Shown in pieces: positions 33,950-45,389 of a DNA stretch of 64,000 nucleotides. Position numbers and translations under genes: made by a program. The notes beneath the pieces were generated by a model, which saw only the letters and a list, made by a program, of their open reading frames with translations, did no database searches and was not told where the DNA came from. This stretch comes from Neoechinorhynchus agilis (Eukaryota; Acanthocephala): positions 10,726,001 to 10,790,000 of the forward strand of contig CM121341.1 in assembly GCA_051530055.1 (NCBI GenBank), given 5' to 3'. Each line of letters starts with the position of its first letter. The first letter of the stretch is position 1.

Positions 33950-34720
33950 GAAATGGATACATGCCGACCACTTGGTTATTCCGTTCTTTCTGCTTCAAAA
34001 TCGATTCTCTCAACCGTTTTGTCTTTCGTTCCCAACTTCTTCATATAGTAAAATCTCGTAAGTAGTGTGAAGTTTGGTTGGGTTTCGTTTGTTCTTGATT
34101 TCGTCTTGTATAGGATTTATTTACTAAGTTGTTTGTTATGCCTTTTGTGAATTTAAATGATTTTGAATTCATTTACTTTTGTTTTGCGACTTTTAAAAAG
34201 TTGTATAATCTGAGCCCTGTTTTTAAAGGACGATGCACTTTGATTCCAAGGTATGGAATTGAACACAAAAAATGAGAAAATCGATTTTGTTGTGTATTGT
34301 TGTTGATATTGATTAGTCCGTCACTGTCCCGGAATCCGTGAGGTTTTTCGAAATTAAAGGTTGTCACGACCCACTTTGCTCGATTTTTGCGCCAACTAAA
34401 AGTTTTTCGTGCATTGATAAGAAAATATTCTTTTAAAAAGTTAATTTTCGTTTTATTCTTGCTAGCTAATCAAACAATTTCGCATCGAATTCCGATAAAT
34501 TCTTTATGAGAATACATTGAATAAATCACCCTCTTTTTTACGAAACGTTCCTTTTTGTAGACTGTATTTTATTTTAAAGAAATTAACAAACTGAAGTTTT
34601 TCGCTACCTCTCAAAAAGGAAATAAAACTCATTTTTTGCGGGATACTTCCATTTATAGACTGGTATTTTAAGACATTTTTTTGGAAAGCAACTCTTTCAT
34701 TTACACACACAACAACAAAA
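33950..34720. other. Intergenic, nothing recognised
   Basis: AT-rich; short open frames on minus at 34173-34367 and 34504-34731 show no recognisable motif. Confidence 0.4.
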
Positions 34721-34723
34721 CGT

Positions 34724-34990
34724 TTAAACAACTACCACCGTCCACGAAGAAGAGGCACCGACCACACTCGCCTTGTTTCCTCTTTGGATCGCGAGACCAA
34801 TGTTTTGGCGTAGGAAGGCTCCAGCTCTTGTATTTCCTGTCTTAGCCTGGAGTCTACTCGATAACTCCTTCGTAAATCTAAGTGGCGAGCTACCGAGCGC
34901 ACCAAACGTGAGACCTACTAAATTCTCTATACTGCGCCACCTTTCGGTCCTTGTGGGCTGCACCACAAACCTCTCAATTTTTCACTGAAA
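34724..34990 (-). mobile_element. RLE-type LINE, C-terminal fragment
   Basis: The minus strand reads LVGLTFGALGSSPLRFTKEL, a short gap, then AFLRQNIGLAIQRGNKASVV. This is the end of the same protein family as at 61.2-62.6 kb, open over about 80 codons and therefore less decayed than copies A-D. Confidence 0.8.
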
Positions 34991-36230
34991 CATATTTCAA
35001 AATACTGATAAAAACTTTATTATTTAAGTTCAAAAACGCGCACCGAAGAGGTTTTATTTTCTGAATACTCTTTTGCTCACAATATTGCCTTATAAGCAAA
35101 TCCTGATTTGTTTTTCTCGGCTTGTGAGCGTAATCCGTATGTTTATCAACGCACCCTTAATAATATGCGTTTCCTTCCTATGAGTTACTCATATTCTCAC
35201 CCACATCGCAACCGATTCTCCCTAGACATTACTGAGACACATTCTCTATATTCATCATGTCTTTTTTGTTTGGTCAAACATAGATCTGAACGCTAGATGC
35301 ATTCAGTCCTTTTACAACGACGAATACTCTAAGTCATCCTTTTTTCTAAAGTGACCTTTTCAAATTCAAAATCACGAAGACGCCATTCGGATATTCTTAT
35401 AATTTTAGAAAAAGACTTTTGTGGTGAAACCTCGCTTCATCAAGCATTGGAAATTAATTGACTAGATTTGTCCCGGGATTATCCATTCCGATGGATTTTC
35501 TCGATATGATTAGTCAACGTTTACTTCGTTTAAGCCCTACAATGTATAAAAAATCTTGTTAACATTCAGATACTCCCATAATTGAAATTTTATTCGTCTA
35601 TTTTCGAACCGTAAAATCAATAATGCCTTTACTTTCCAAAAAGAAGTCCTGCTGAAAAATCTCGCTTTAATCCTTTGCACTATAAACTTATATTGTGTTT
35701 TTTGAACTGCATCTGTTTTGACCGATTGAATCATACTTTGGTTTCCAATTTATATGTACTAATTGTAGTCTTTTCATGAGATAAATGGACTCATAGCTTT
35801 GTATATCACATATACTTTTTATTGTCTTAGTATTTCTAAAATTGATTTAATAAAATGGAATTATTATTTAGGTCTACACCCGGTAAATGATTATTTCGAT
35901 TAAAGACGTTCTGCGAACCTCGTCGGGTTCCTGATGATAATTCCAATCACATTCCCCGGTACCTGCCCACACATCGACAATTAATAAATGCCTTCAGTCA
36001 TGAAAAAACCCATGTATTCTTGTGTTTGTTTTCTATGTCGAAAAAATAGAAGTAGTAATTTATTAGGTCCGATAGCGACTAGAAAATTTTCGCCATAAAT
36101 ATAGTATTGGCTATGTTGAGCATCACTATTTTTCTATGTTTTAAGACCGATACACTTAATTCGGGCAGAACTGGTTTTTGTTCAAAGCGACTCCTTTATA
36201 CATTCTTACCTTTGTTCTTGAGCGAGACGT
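34991..36230. other. Intergenic with foldback fragments
   Basis: At 35,420-35,520 a stretch related to the DLST-intron foldback occurs (minus TTGATGAAGCGAGG; plus TGGATTTTCTCGATATGATT). At 35,875-35,960 there is one arm of the GAACCTCG family. No gene seen. Confidence 0.5.
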
Positions 36231-36246
36231 TCCTTTATTGTTTTAG
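36229..36246 (+). promoter_or_regulatory. Acceptor-like site before the fumarase start codon
   Basis: TTCCTTTATTGTTTTAG ends six bases before ATG. It is a good 3' splice consensus and is compatible with trans-splicing. Confidence 0.5.
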
Positions 36247-36252
36247 ATAAAA

Positions 36253-37812
36253 ATGCTCTGTCAAATTGTCGCCCGTCACGCAGTAGCCCGAGCTCGTATT
36301 TTAGCTTTTTCTGGAATGAACTCAGTGAGCCATCTGAGTGTACTTCGCCGATCCAAAAGTACTGCTTTCGTGTCCAAGGAGCAATCTATTCAGTTTAGAG
36401 TGGAAACCGACACATTTGGAGACATGAAGGTTCCAGAAGAGAAGTACTACGGTGCACAGACCGCTCGTTCACTTCAGAATTTTAAAATTGGTGGTGCAAG
36501 TGAGCGTATGCCGGAGGCTGTAATCGAAGCTTTTGGATACCTTAAAAAGGCGGCAGCTCTCGTAAATACTCAATACGGTCTAGATGGAAAGATTAGTGAT
36601 GCGATATGTAAAGCAGCCGACGACGTTATTGCTGGTGAGTTGTCTAATGATTTCCCTCTTGTTGTGTGGCAGACCGGATCTGGAACACAGACAAACATGA
36701 ACGTTAACGAAGTAATTGCAAATCGAGCCATTGAAATCTTAGGAGGACAAAAGGGATCAAAGAACCCAGTTCATCCAAACGATCACGTCAACAAAAGTCA
36801 AAGTTCAAACGATACATTTCCAACTGCAATGCACGTTGCATGCGCTCTACAGTTAACTCGGAAACTATTACCAGCTCTCGATAAACTCCATAATGCTTTG
36901 AGTACCAAATCAAAGGAGTTTGAAAAGTATGTGAAAATTGGAAGGACTCATCTTCAAGATGCAGTACCTATGACACTTGGGCAGGAGTTTTCTGGGTATG
37001 CTCATCAAATACGATCTAGTATTGAACGAATGCATTCAACGATGCCGCGCCTCTTAGAACTCGCAATTGGAGGAACTGCTGTTGGAACAGGTCTAAACGC
37101 TCCTCATGGATTCGCTCATCAAGTAGCCTCAAAGATCTCAGATTTAACTGGTCTTCCTTTCAAATCAGCTCCAAATAAGTTCGAAGCCCTAGCTACTCAC
37201 GACACAATGGTAGAGGTCAGTGGCCAGTTGAATACGCTAGCTGTTAGTCTTATGAAAATTGCGAATGATATTCGATTGCTTGGATCCGGTCCCCGATGTG
37301 GACTAGGCGAGCTTATTTTACCTGAAAACGAACCAGGCTCAAGTATCATGCCCGGAAAAGTGAATCCGACTCAATGTGAAGCAGCAACAATGGTGGCTGC
37401 TCAAGTGATGGGAAATCATGTGGCCACGACCGTCGGCGGATCATGCGGTCATTTTGAGCTCAATGTGTTTAAACCCATGATCATTAGAAATGTGCTTCAT
37501 TCCATTCAAATTCTGTCAGATTCAATGGAATCATTCAGCGAGCGATGTGTCTGTGGCATTCAAGTGGATGCTGATAGACTTGACCGGTATCTCAATGAGT
37601 CACTCATGCTTGTAACTGCACTGAATCCCGTTATTGGTTATGATAAGGCCGCTAAGATTGCCAAGAAGGCTCACAAAGAGAATTGCACCCTTCGTGAAGC
37701 ATGTCTAGGGCTCGGGTATCTTGATAAGGAAAAGTTTGATGAAATCGTTAAACCCGAGAAGATGACGAAGCCAGCCAAAGCTAAGGCGCAACCGAAGAAG
37801 GAGGATGATTAA
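36253..37812 (+). CDS. FH: Fumarate hydratase, class II, mitochondrial
   Basis: An intronless ORF of 519 residues. It converts fumarate to malate in the TCA cycle as a homotetramer. A basic, Ser-rich presequence of about 45 residues ([19 protein letters not shown]...) suggests mitochondrial import. Family motifs are intact and in order: [13 protein letters not shown] (about 141), SSNDTFPTA (about 184), [16 protein letters not shown] (about 230), [10 protein letters not shown], and the signature [11 protein letters not shown] (about 361-371). The catalytic serine and lysine lie in that signature. A lysine-rich tail ([14 protein letters not shown]) extends beyond the usual end. The lack of introns contrasts with DLST. 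No poly(A) tract or target-site duplication is obvious, so a retrocopy origin is possible but not shown. Confidence 0.97.
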   Translation: MLCQIVARHAVARARILAFSGMNSVSHLSVLRRSKSTAFVSKEQSIQFRVETDTFGDMKVPEEKYYGAQTARSLQNFKIGGASERMPEAVIEAFGYLKKAAALVNTQYGLDGKISDAICKAADDVIAGELSNDFPLVVWQTGSGTQTNMNVNEVIANRAIEILGGQKGSKNPVHPNDHVNKSQSSNDTFPTAMHVACALQLTRKLLPALDKLHNALSTKSKEFEKYVKIGRTHLQDAVPMTLGQEFSGYAHQIRSSIERMHSTMPRLLELAIGGTAVGTGLNAPHGFAHQVASKISDLTGLPFKSAPNKFEALATHDTMVEVSGQLNTLAVSLMKIANDIRLLGSGPRCGLGELILPENEPGSSIMPGKVNPTQCEAATMVAAQVMGNHVATTVGGSCGHFELNVFKPMIIRNVLHSIQILSDSMESFSERCVCGIQVDADRLDRYLNESLMLVTALNPVIGYDKAAKIAKKAHKENCTLREACLGLGYLDKEKFDEIVKPEKMTKPAKAKAQPKKEDD

Positions 37813-38585
37813 ATCGTGAGGAACGATTTTATGGCAAACCTTAGTATTAGTATCCGATAAAATTTCGTCAATTGTGTATGTCAGCGAATGTAATTGAGCT
37901 GAGATCCGAATAAGTATGCAATAATGTTTTAACATTTTTCAAACGACGAAACACGAATCCCAAAAAAATCCATTACTTCCAACAAAACGTAAGACTTCAT
38001 TCTAAGTCTTACGGTCTTAGAAATATTTTTGCATATTTTTGCTTTCATAGCGATGCATTCGAGACGATATAATAACTTAATCTCTACCTTATAACAAGTT
38101 TGAGAAGAATGAACGAGTATATCTACAGATCACCATGGGTTCCTGGCGATCCCTGAACAACTTCAGGGTTTAAACGGAGAAAAGTGTGATAAATATTTAT
38201 TATTATGCACAAACAAAAATAAATTTGTGTTTAGAGATGTTAAGGTCCAGAGTAAAATATAAACGTATGTGTTCTTTGGTGATGAGAAGATCCAACGATA
38301 CGGACGAAATATTGAGAACAATCAATATCTATCATGGATAACTTCTTTACATAAAAATATAAAAAGATCTCTCCTAGACAAAAAGTCGGTTCTAGTATGT
38401 GAATTAAATCTGAACTGAATTTAAGATTTATAATTTAATATGAATCTTATAGAACTTATTTTGATGTACCTAAAACATCAACGGTATTGTTTTGAATTTA
38501 AAAGTCTAAGGATTTAAAAGTTGGAGAAAGCTTCACATTCGCATAGGCATCCATAGTGGCCTTTGCATAATTTATGATATGGAAG
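37813..38585. other. Fumarase 3' flank, otherwise empty
   Basis: It includes the likely 3'UTR, with ATAATGTTTT near 37,920. Nothing else recognised. Confidence 0.4.
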
Positions 38586-38589
38586 GCCC

Positions 38590-41215
38590 CGATTAGTTTT
38601 AATGTCCATAAAACTTGAGTAGTCAATGGCCCAATTTTGAATTTTGGGAGGAGTTTAAATTCAAATTTATCGACTCGGGAAGCGCAATATGTTGAGCTTT
38701 TTAGTTTAATAGCGTTATAATTAAAATTTTACGTCGAGGTTCAAGAACTAATTTCGATTTCCATAAAACTTGAGTAGTCAATGGCCTAATTTTTAATTTA
38801 AGAAGAAGTTTAAATTCAAATTTATCTACACTGGAAGCGTAATATGCTGAGTTTTTTAATTTGACAGCGTTATAATTAAAATTTTACGTCGAGGTTCAAG
38901 AATTAATTTTGGATGTAGTCAATGGCCCAATTTTGAATTTAAGGAGGGGCCTTAAATTCAAATTTATCGACTCGGGAAGCATAACAAGCTGAGTTTTTGA
39001 ATTTGACAGCGTTATAATTAAAAGTTTACGCCGAGGTTCAAGAACTAATTTCGATGTCCATAAAACTTGAGTTGTCAATGGCCCAATTTTGAATTTAATG
39101 AGGGGCTTAAAATTCAAATTTATCAACTCGGGACGCGTAATATGCTGAGTTTTTGAATTTAATAACGTTATAATTAAAATTTTACGTCGTGGTTTAAGAA
39201 CTAATTTCGATTTCCATAAAACTTGAGTAGTCAATGGCCTAGTTTTGAATTAAAAGACGAGTTTAAATTCAAATTTATCCACTCGGGACGTGTAATATGC
39301 TTAGTTTTTTTTATTTGACAGCGTTATAATTTAAATTTTACGCTGAGGTTCAAGAACTAATTTCGATGTCCATAAAACTTGAGTAGTCAATGGCTTAGTT
39401 TTTAATTTAAGGAGGAGTTTAAATTCAAATTTATCTACTCGGGAAGCGTAATATGCTGAGTTTTTGAATTTGACAGCGTTATAATTAAAATTTTACGCCG
39501 AGGTTCAAGAACAAATTTCGATGTCCATAAAACTTGAGTAGTCAATGGCCTAGTTTTGAATTTAAGGAGGAGTTTAAATTCAAATTTATCCACTCGGGAC
39601 GTGTAATATGCTTAGTTTTTTTTATTTGACAGCGTTATAATTAAAATTTTACGTCGAGGTTCAAGAACTAATTTCGATTTCCATAAAACTTGAGTAGTCA
39701 ATGGCCCAATTTTGAATTTAATGAGGGGCTTAAAATTCAAATTTATCAACTCGGGACGCGTAATATGCTGAGTTTTTGAATTTAATAACGTTATAATTAA
39801 AATTTTACGTCGTGGTTTAAGAACTAATTTCGATTTCCATAAAACTTGAGTAGTCAATGGCCTAGTTTTGAATTTAAGAGAGTTTAAATTCAAATTTATC
39901 GACTCGGGAAGCGTAATATGCTGAGTTTTTGAATTTGACAGCGTTATAATTAAAATTTTACGCCGAGGTTCAAGAACTAATTTCGATGTCCATAAAACTT
40001 GAGTAGTCAATGGCCCAGTTTTGAATTTAAGTAGTTTAAATTCAAATTTGTCAACTCGGGACGCGTAATATGCTGAGTTTTTGAATTTAATAACGTTATA
40101 ATTAAAATTTTACGTCGTGGTTTAAGAACTAATTTCGATTTCCATAAAACTTGAGTAGTCAATGGCCTAGTTTTGAATTAAAAGACGAGTTTAAATTCAA
40201 ATTTATCCACTCGGGACGTGTAATATGCTTAGTTTTTTTATTTGACAGCGTTATAATTTAAATTTTACGCTGAAGTTCAAGAACTAATTTCGATGTCCAT
40301 AAAACTTGAGTAGTCAATGGCTTAGTTTTTAATTTAAGGAGGAGTTTAAATTCAAATTTATCTACCCGGGAAGCGTAATATGCTGAGTTTTTGAATTTGA
40401 CAGCGCTATAATTAAAATTTTACGCCGAGGTTCAAGAACTAATTTCGATGTCCATAAAACTTGAGTAGTCAATGGCCTAGTTTTGAATTTAAGGAGGAGT
40501 TTAAATTCAAATTTATACACTCGGGATGTGTAATATGCTGAGTTTTTGAATTTGACAGCGTTATAATTAAAATTTTACGTCGAGGTTCAAGAACTAATTT
40601 CGATTTCCATAAAACTTGAGTAGTCAATGGCTTAGTTTTGAATTAAAAGATGAGTTTAAATTCAAATTTATCCACTCGGGACGTGTAGTATGCTGAGTTT
40701 TTGAATTTAACAGCGTTACAATTAAAATTTTACGTCGAGGTTCAAGAACTAATTTCGATGTAAATAAAACTTGAGTAGTCAATGGCCTAGTTTTGAATTT
40801 AAGAAGTTTAAATTCAAATTTATCGACTCGGGAAGCATAATAAGCTGAGTTTTTGAATTTGACAGCGTTATAATTAAAATTTTACGCCGAGGTTCAAGAA
40901 CTAATTTCGATGTCCATAAAACTTGAGTAGTCAATGGCCCAGGTTTGAATTTAAGTAGGGGCTTTAAATTCAAATTTGTCAACTCGGGACGTGTAATATG
41001 CTTAGTTTTTGAATTTCATAGCGTTACAATTAAAATTTTACGCCGAGGTTCAAGAACTAATTTCGATTTCCATAAAACTTGAGTAGTCAATGGCCCAGTT
41101 TTGAATTTAAAGACGAATTTAAATTCAAATTTATCCACTCAGGACGTGTAATATGCTGAGTTTTTGAATTTAATAGCGTTACAATTAAAATTTTATTTCG
41201 AGAACATATCGATTC
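38590..41215. repeat. 154-bp tandem array, about 17 copies
   Basis: CATAAAACTTGAGTAGTC recurs at an average spacing of about 154 bp (38,607; 38,762; ... about 41,070). Units share AATATGCTGAGTTTTTGAAT and AATTAAAATTTTACG. Variant units (for example CAACTCGGGACGCG followed by ACGTCGTGG) recur at about 39,125, 39,748 and 40,053, separated by four and two units. Unequal exchange or a loose higher-order pattern would explain this. Open minus-strand frames of 67-132 codons are by-products. Confidence 0.95.
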
Positions 41216-43495
41216 AGAATTGTTTCATAGATGTTATGAAAAACCTCGCCGTAAAACCGTCGAAGAGCAAACCATAAATTATTACAGGCTAACCTAGTTT
41301 TTAGCTAACGGTTTACTGATCCGCCTAAAGCTCCAAAATATTCTTTGCCACAGTCATAAGAGCATTCCGAACTCTCAAATTAAATTTGAAAAAAAACTCG
41401 ATCGCTATCCTTTTTCAGAAATATCCTCTTCGTTATTCCCATTAGCAAATCTTTTTATCCTGGTAGCACATATCCCTAAATCGATGCGCGCAAATGTTTC
41501 ATGCCCTAGTGATTATTCAAGGCAAGCTCCATGGTCTTTTTTATAATTCAATTCTCTCGAAAATTCATTACACAGTGTCTATGATTCTTGTTGAAGAACA
41601 AAAAGTTTATTACAGCGGCATGCAGTTCCAATAAGTTAAGAATTAAATTCATCTTTAATTCTGACAAACTTTATGAAGTGCATTCAAGTCGAGGAAACCC
41701 CCCTTCCTATGGCTTTTGTTACTTTGTGCGTTAAAGTGAAAGCTTTTTCTCATAAGTTTAGCGTTTGTCTGGCTCTTCACAATTCGCACGAATCGCAGCC
41801 ACTCACAGCGAACAGAATATTGATGGCGCATATCGCTGGCGCCTGGTGGTTGATAGTGGAGAAGAAGGTGCTCAAATTGCTCCAAATATCGATTAGAATT
41901 TCACATAGACTTATGGTGAAACTCGGATTACGAAGACCTGATTCTGAGCTATAAATAATGTTCTCTAGGTTTACCGTTCATCAATTAAAATTTAGTCCGC
42001 CAATATTATGCAATATTCGGTTATTAAACTGCTAAGAAAATAAAAAATATCCCCAAGGAATGGCATTTATGCCAATTGTATTTAGGATAGGAAATCCTAT
42101 AATTTCGGCATTTTTCTATTATGCTACTTTTACATGCTGCCAATTGGAAATACTTTGAAGAAACATCTTAAGAAACGCAAAATCATTTCACCATCGAAAA
42201 TGCGCAATAGTGGCCGCCAAATCGTCTTAGACATAATTTGACTGTAATTTAGCCAAACGAGATTCCCTGGCAATTAAAAGAAGTTCGGTTTAAAGCGTAT
42301 CAAAAATGGAACTTTAAATAGTCGTTGACAGTTAGAATTAAACAGCACCATCTCACTCACCATAGAAGCTCGCTAATATTGGGTTTGACAAGTTTTGCTT
42401 AAAAAGTTACGGTATGCAAACCGTTGTCAAATAACCACCAATTTCATTCAAAAGAACACAATCGATTCTAGGCAAATTTATTCGTTTAAGCATAAACCAA
42501 CGCTCCTACCTGCCATCCGCATCCCACGCAAGTTGACTGTGTTAAATTATGCACGAGATATTTTTAAAGCTAATAGTACATGTTGCTAACCTCGTTTGTG
42601 CTTAGGGCCCTTAAATTTATGGGTGTTTCGGAATGAATAGGTTTCATGGTATTTTAGTACACGTTAAACGTTCTTCTCTTTTACCAATTGGTTATAAAAG
42701 CTCCATTCACATTTGTACTCACTGTGAATATAAAGAAAAGGTCCTGTGAGATACAGCGCGTTAATGTTGTATCCCAAAATGTGGAAAGGTAAGATTATTT
42801 CTACAGAACTAGAGAAATTCAACAAGAGCCACCTCTTTTTATGATTATATAGAAGTGAATTCCGAATTTTTTAAAGACCTTCGAACCTCGTCATTTTCAT
42901 CATTTTTCAGTTTGTTAGTTATTGAAAGATGAAGGGTGAGGTTTGCTGATTGTCTTTAGTGCAAAAAAGTATTTACCGGGTTAACACTTATCGACAGAAG
43001 TAAAATCCGATTAAAGGTTTAAAATAATCTCACGCAATCGATTTTTTTTATTTGTTCGCAAAAAGTATATTCGCTTGCTGTAAATTCTAAAAAGGATTGC
43101 AATTTTAGATCTACCGTTTAAACTTATAAAAAATTTAATAAATAAAATACCAATTTTAAAGTTACGATGAACTTTAGTGTTTTAATTCTTTCAAAAGTTT
43201 TAAAAACTGTTTAAGATTTGTTGATGTTTACTTGTGGCACAATGGTTTTAAGTGTTTAAAAGATTGTTTTTACTAATATTCGGCTTGATTTAGAAATAAG
43301 CAGTACTCAAAAGAGATAACCCGCAATATTTTTGAGCACATTTCCGCTACATTTCATTGCTTCTTTACCATTTTTCACATAGTGGCTTGCATCTATGAAT
43401 CACGTTCACCGAAGCGTATTTCACTTCTATATTATTTTTTATAATAACCAAATACGACTAAGAAAAGTAAGACCAAAAAATGATGCATTCAAAAT
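41216..43495. other. Intergenic with a decayed GAACCTCG-family foldback
   Basis: Bases 42,870-42,985 resemble the GAACCTCG foldbacks (TTCGAACCTCGTCATTTTCATC, then AAGTATTTACCGGGTT) but pairing is weak. A 93-codon plus frame at 41673-41954 and a 64-codon frame at 42395-42589 show no recognised motif. Confidence 0.45.
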
Positions 43496-43499
43496 CTCG

Positions 43500-43690
43500 G
43501 TTAAAGATAAAATCCATGAGTATGTGGAAGTTTGGGAAATTTTATATCAAAGAATCACTTAAATTCACAGCTGGAAAAAAACTTGCAAACAATAATTTGT
43601 GATTGGACGAAATATTTCAATTAAAGTGATTCTTGGATACATAATTTTCCCCACTTCCACATCAAAATCTCGGTACAAAGGAGGGTAACC
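43500..43690. repeat. Foldback with CAAAATCTCGGT ends
   Basis: The arms at about 43,497-43,565 and 43,626-43,680 pair, including TATGTGGAAGT/ACTTCCACAT and AGAATCACTT/AAGTGATTCT. The element ends in CAAAATCTCGGT on both sides. The centre holds GGACGAAATATTTC but no clear CTGANGA. Confidence 0.8.
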
Positions 43691-44012
43691 ATGATCTCAT
43701 TTCTAAGGCTTTGTCTCTAAAATAGAATACCTAAATGGTTATCGCGATGTTGTCACTCGTTTATTCGCTTGCTCTGGTGCAGCCACTACCACCACCACCA
43801 CGACTGCCAAAAGCAATATATATATATAGATATGTGTGAAGCACAGCACTCAGTAGACGGTCTTGGCTGCTTTTTCTCAACCTTTTAATTCCATAACGTT
43901 CGTGCCGGCACAAGTCAATTTGTTCGCGTCGCTCTCTCCACACACATCTCAATCTGTCTAGTGAGTGAAAGCAGCCACTATAAATTCATCGGATATAATA
44001 TAGATTAAGACT
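43691..44012. promoter_or_regulatory. Probable 5' flank of the 44.0-kb gene
   Basis: Contains a (CCA)n tract (43,785-43,801), a TATATATATA run (about 43,818-43,828) and a more balanced stretch leading to the ATG. Promoter function is an inference from position only. Confidence 0.3.
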
Positions 44013-44647
44013 ATGGGCAATACCAAAGGGAAGATGGGATATTCATCTAGCGTTTCAAAAAGCCGTTCACAAAATGATCCAGAAATGACTAAGTATATTA
44101 ATGGTTTTGTGATGCGTTTAAAGTAACCGACGCGTTCTCAAGCGCTGCTGATTTAGTGATTGATCAACAATCGGTTCAGCATATAACAGTTTCAACCCAA
44201 AGTCGCACAATGAACGCAGCTGCTAGAAAAATGATCATCTCAAGCGACAACAACAAAACACAAATCCAATATGAATTTCCAGTTGTTCAAAAAAAGAAAC
44301 AAAATTTTGTGTCTCTCTGCTGCTTCAAGTGGTTCCATCGTGGAGGAAGCAGGAAATGCAAAGTGCTTGGACGAAATGCAATGAACAACCCTGCCAATGG
44401 AGCGAGAGCACTGGCAAGAGGTTCTTTAAATGATGAAGATACCTCTGATTTTCCTATAAAGTCGATTCGAATCTGTAGACCTTCCAATGATCTTAGCTCA
44501 GCCGTTTTCGATTCTCAATATAATATCGTAATTAACCCTGATCACCAATATTCTCAGCAAATAACGGAGCCACATGAGACGGAAAATGCAAATACCACCG
44601 CGGACAACTTCGATGACCGCACCAATATTGCCAGTGACAAGCCTTAA
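44013..44647 (+). CDS. Possible N-myristoylated protein, 193 residues
   Basis: Two exons, 44013-44103 and 44157-44647, join in phase across a 53-bp GT-AG intron to give 582 nt. The N-terminus MGNTKGKMGYSSS has Gly2 and Lys/Ser positions compatible with N-myristoylation. A middle segment, FVSLCCFKWFHRGGSRKCK, has vicinal cysteines beside basic residues and may be palmitoylated. The rest is polar, low in hydrophobics, and probably disordered (NIVINPDHQYSQQ...HETENANTTADN). This suggests a peripheral membrane or adaptor protein. No family recognised. Confidence 0.5.
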
Positions 44648-44914
44648 CAGTTGAACCGAACTCTATTGGTCTTTGTAAAAATCACACACTAAAAATCAAT
44701 CTTTTTGAAATGGAGATCAAGAGAGCGGGCGCTAAAGGACATGTCTCTTGTTGCATGGTCTTGGGTGCTCAAATTAAGAAAAATTGAAAATTTTGAAAAA
44801 AAACGCCTTTTCATTCTCACAGATCAATGATTTGCTTCCCTCCTTGAAAGACGAAATTACATTCTTCAATGAGAGGTCCTTAAGGATTTTTTATGGCGGA
44901 AATTTTAAAGGGAT
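44648..44914. other. 3' flank of the 44.0-kb gene
   Basis: No feature recognised. Confidence 0.35.
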
Positions 44915-45062
44915 TTATTAAATCCGATATTTCGGAGGCATAATCTTGCACTCATTTATCACAAGGATGCTTGTAAGTTTTTTTATGCATTATCAGTTGA
45001 AAAGCAACCTTGATAAAGACACGCGATTGTGCCGAAATATTGGATTTAATCAATTCCTTTAA
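44915..45062. repeat. Foldback with hammerhead-like core
   Basis: The left arm (44,918-44,970) and right arm (45,005-45,060) pair imperfectly (GATTTATTAAATCCGATATT against AATATTGGATTTAATC). The plus strand 45010-45037 reads TTGATAAAGACAC...GTGCCGAAA. The mirrored core lies on minus at about 44,966-44,930. The centre contains GCTTGTAAGTTTTT, also seen beside the 360-bp family and at 29,205. Confidence 0.8.
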
Positions 45063-45389
45063 TGTTTAAGCCAACGAAAAGCCCAAAAATAGGTGAGTAA
45101 TGATTATAGCTGCAAACCAAACAGTCACAATTAGTTTATGACATTTGTGAAGCTTATTCGCCAATTTGGGAATAACAGGGAAGATAAATACGTGACTTTT
45201 CTGTTTTAATAATGCTTTATGGAGCAAAAGAATGGGAATGTTAGAAATTCGTGGTTCCATCATGATCAGAAATATATTCTTGAAAGCAAAATATCTTCTG
45301 GTTTGATTTCAATTTATCTTTTAAGAAACATAAGGTAACGATACGATAAGCGATAAAAGATCCAGCTAAAGTAACTACTAAGAAAGCTA
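45063..45389. other. Intergenic, nothing recognised
   Basis: AT-rich sequence up to the abrupt shift to C-rich LINE sequence. Confidence 0.4.

Noticed and set aside
38896-40982. Minus-strand ORFs starting MTTQVLW or similar
   Set aside because: By-products of the 154-bp tandem array, with no independent coding signal.
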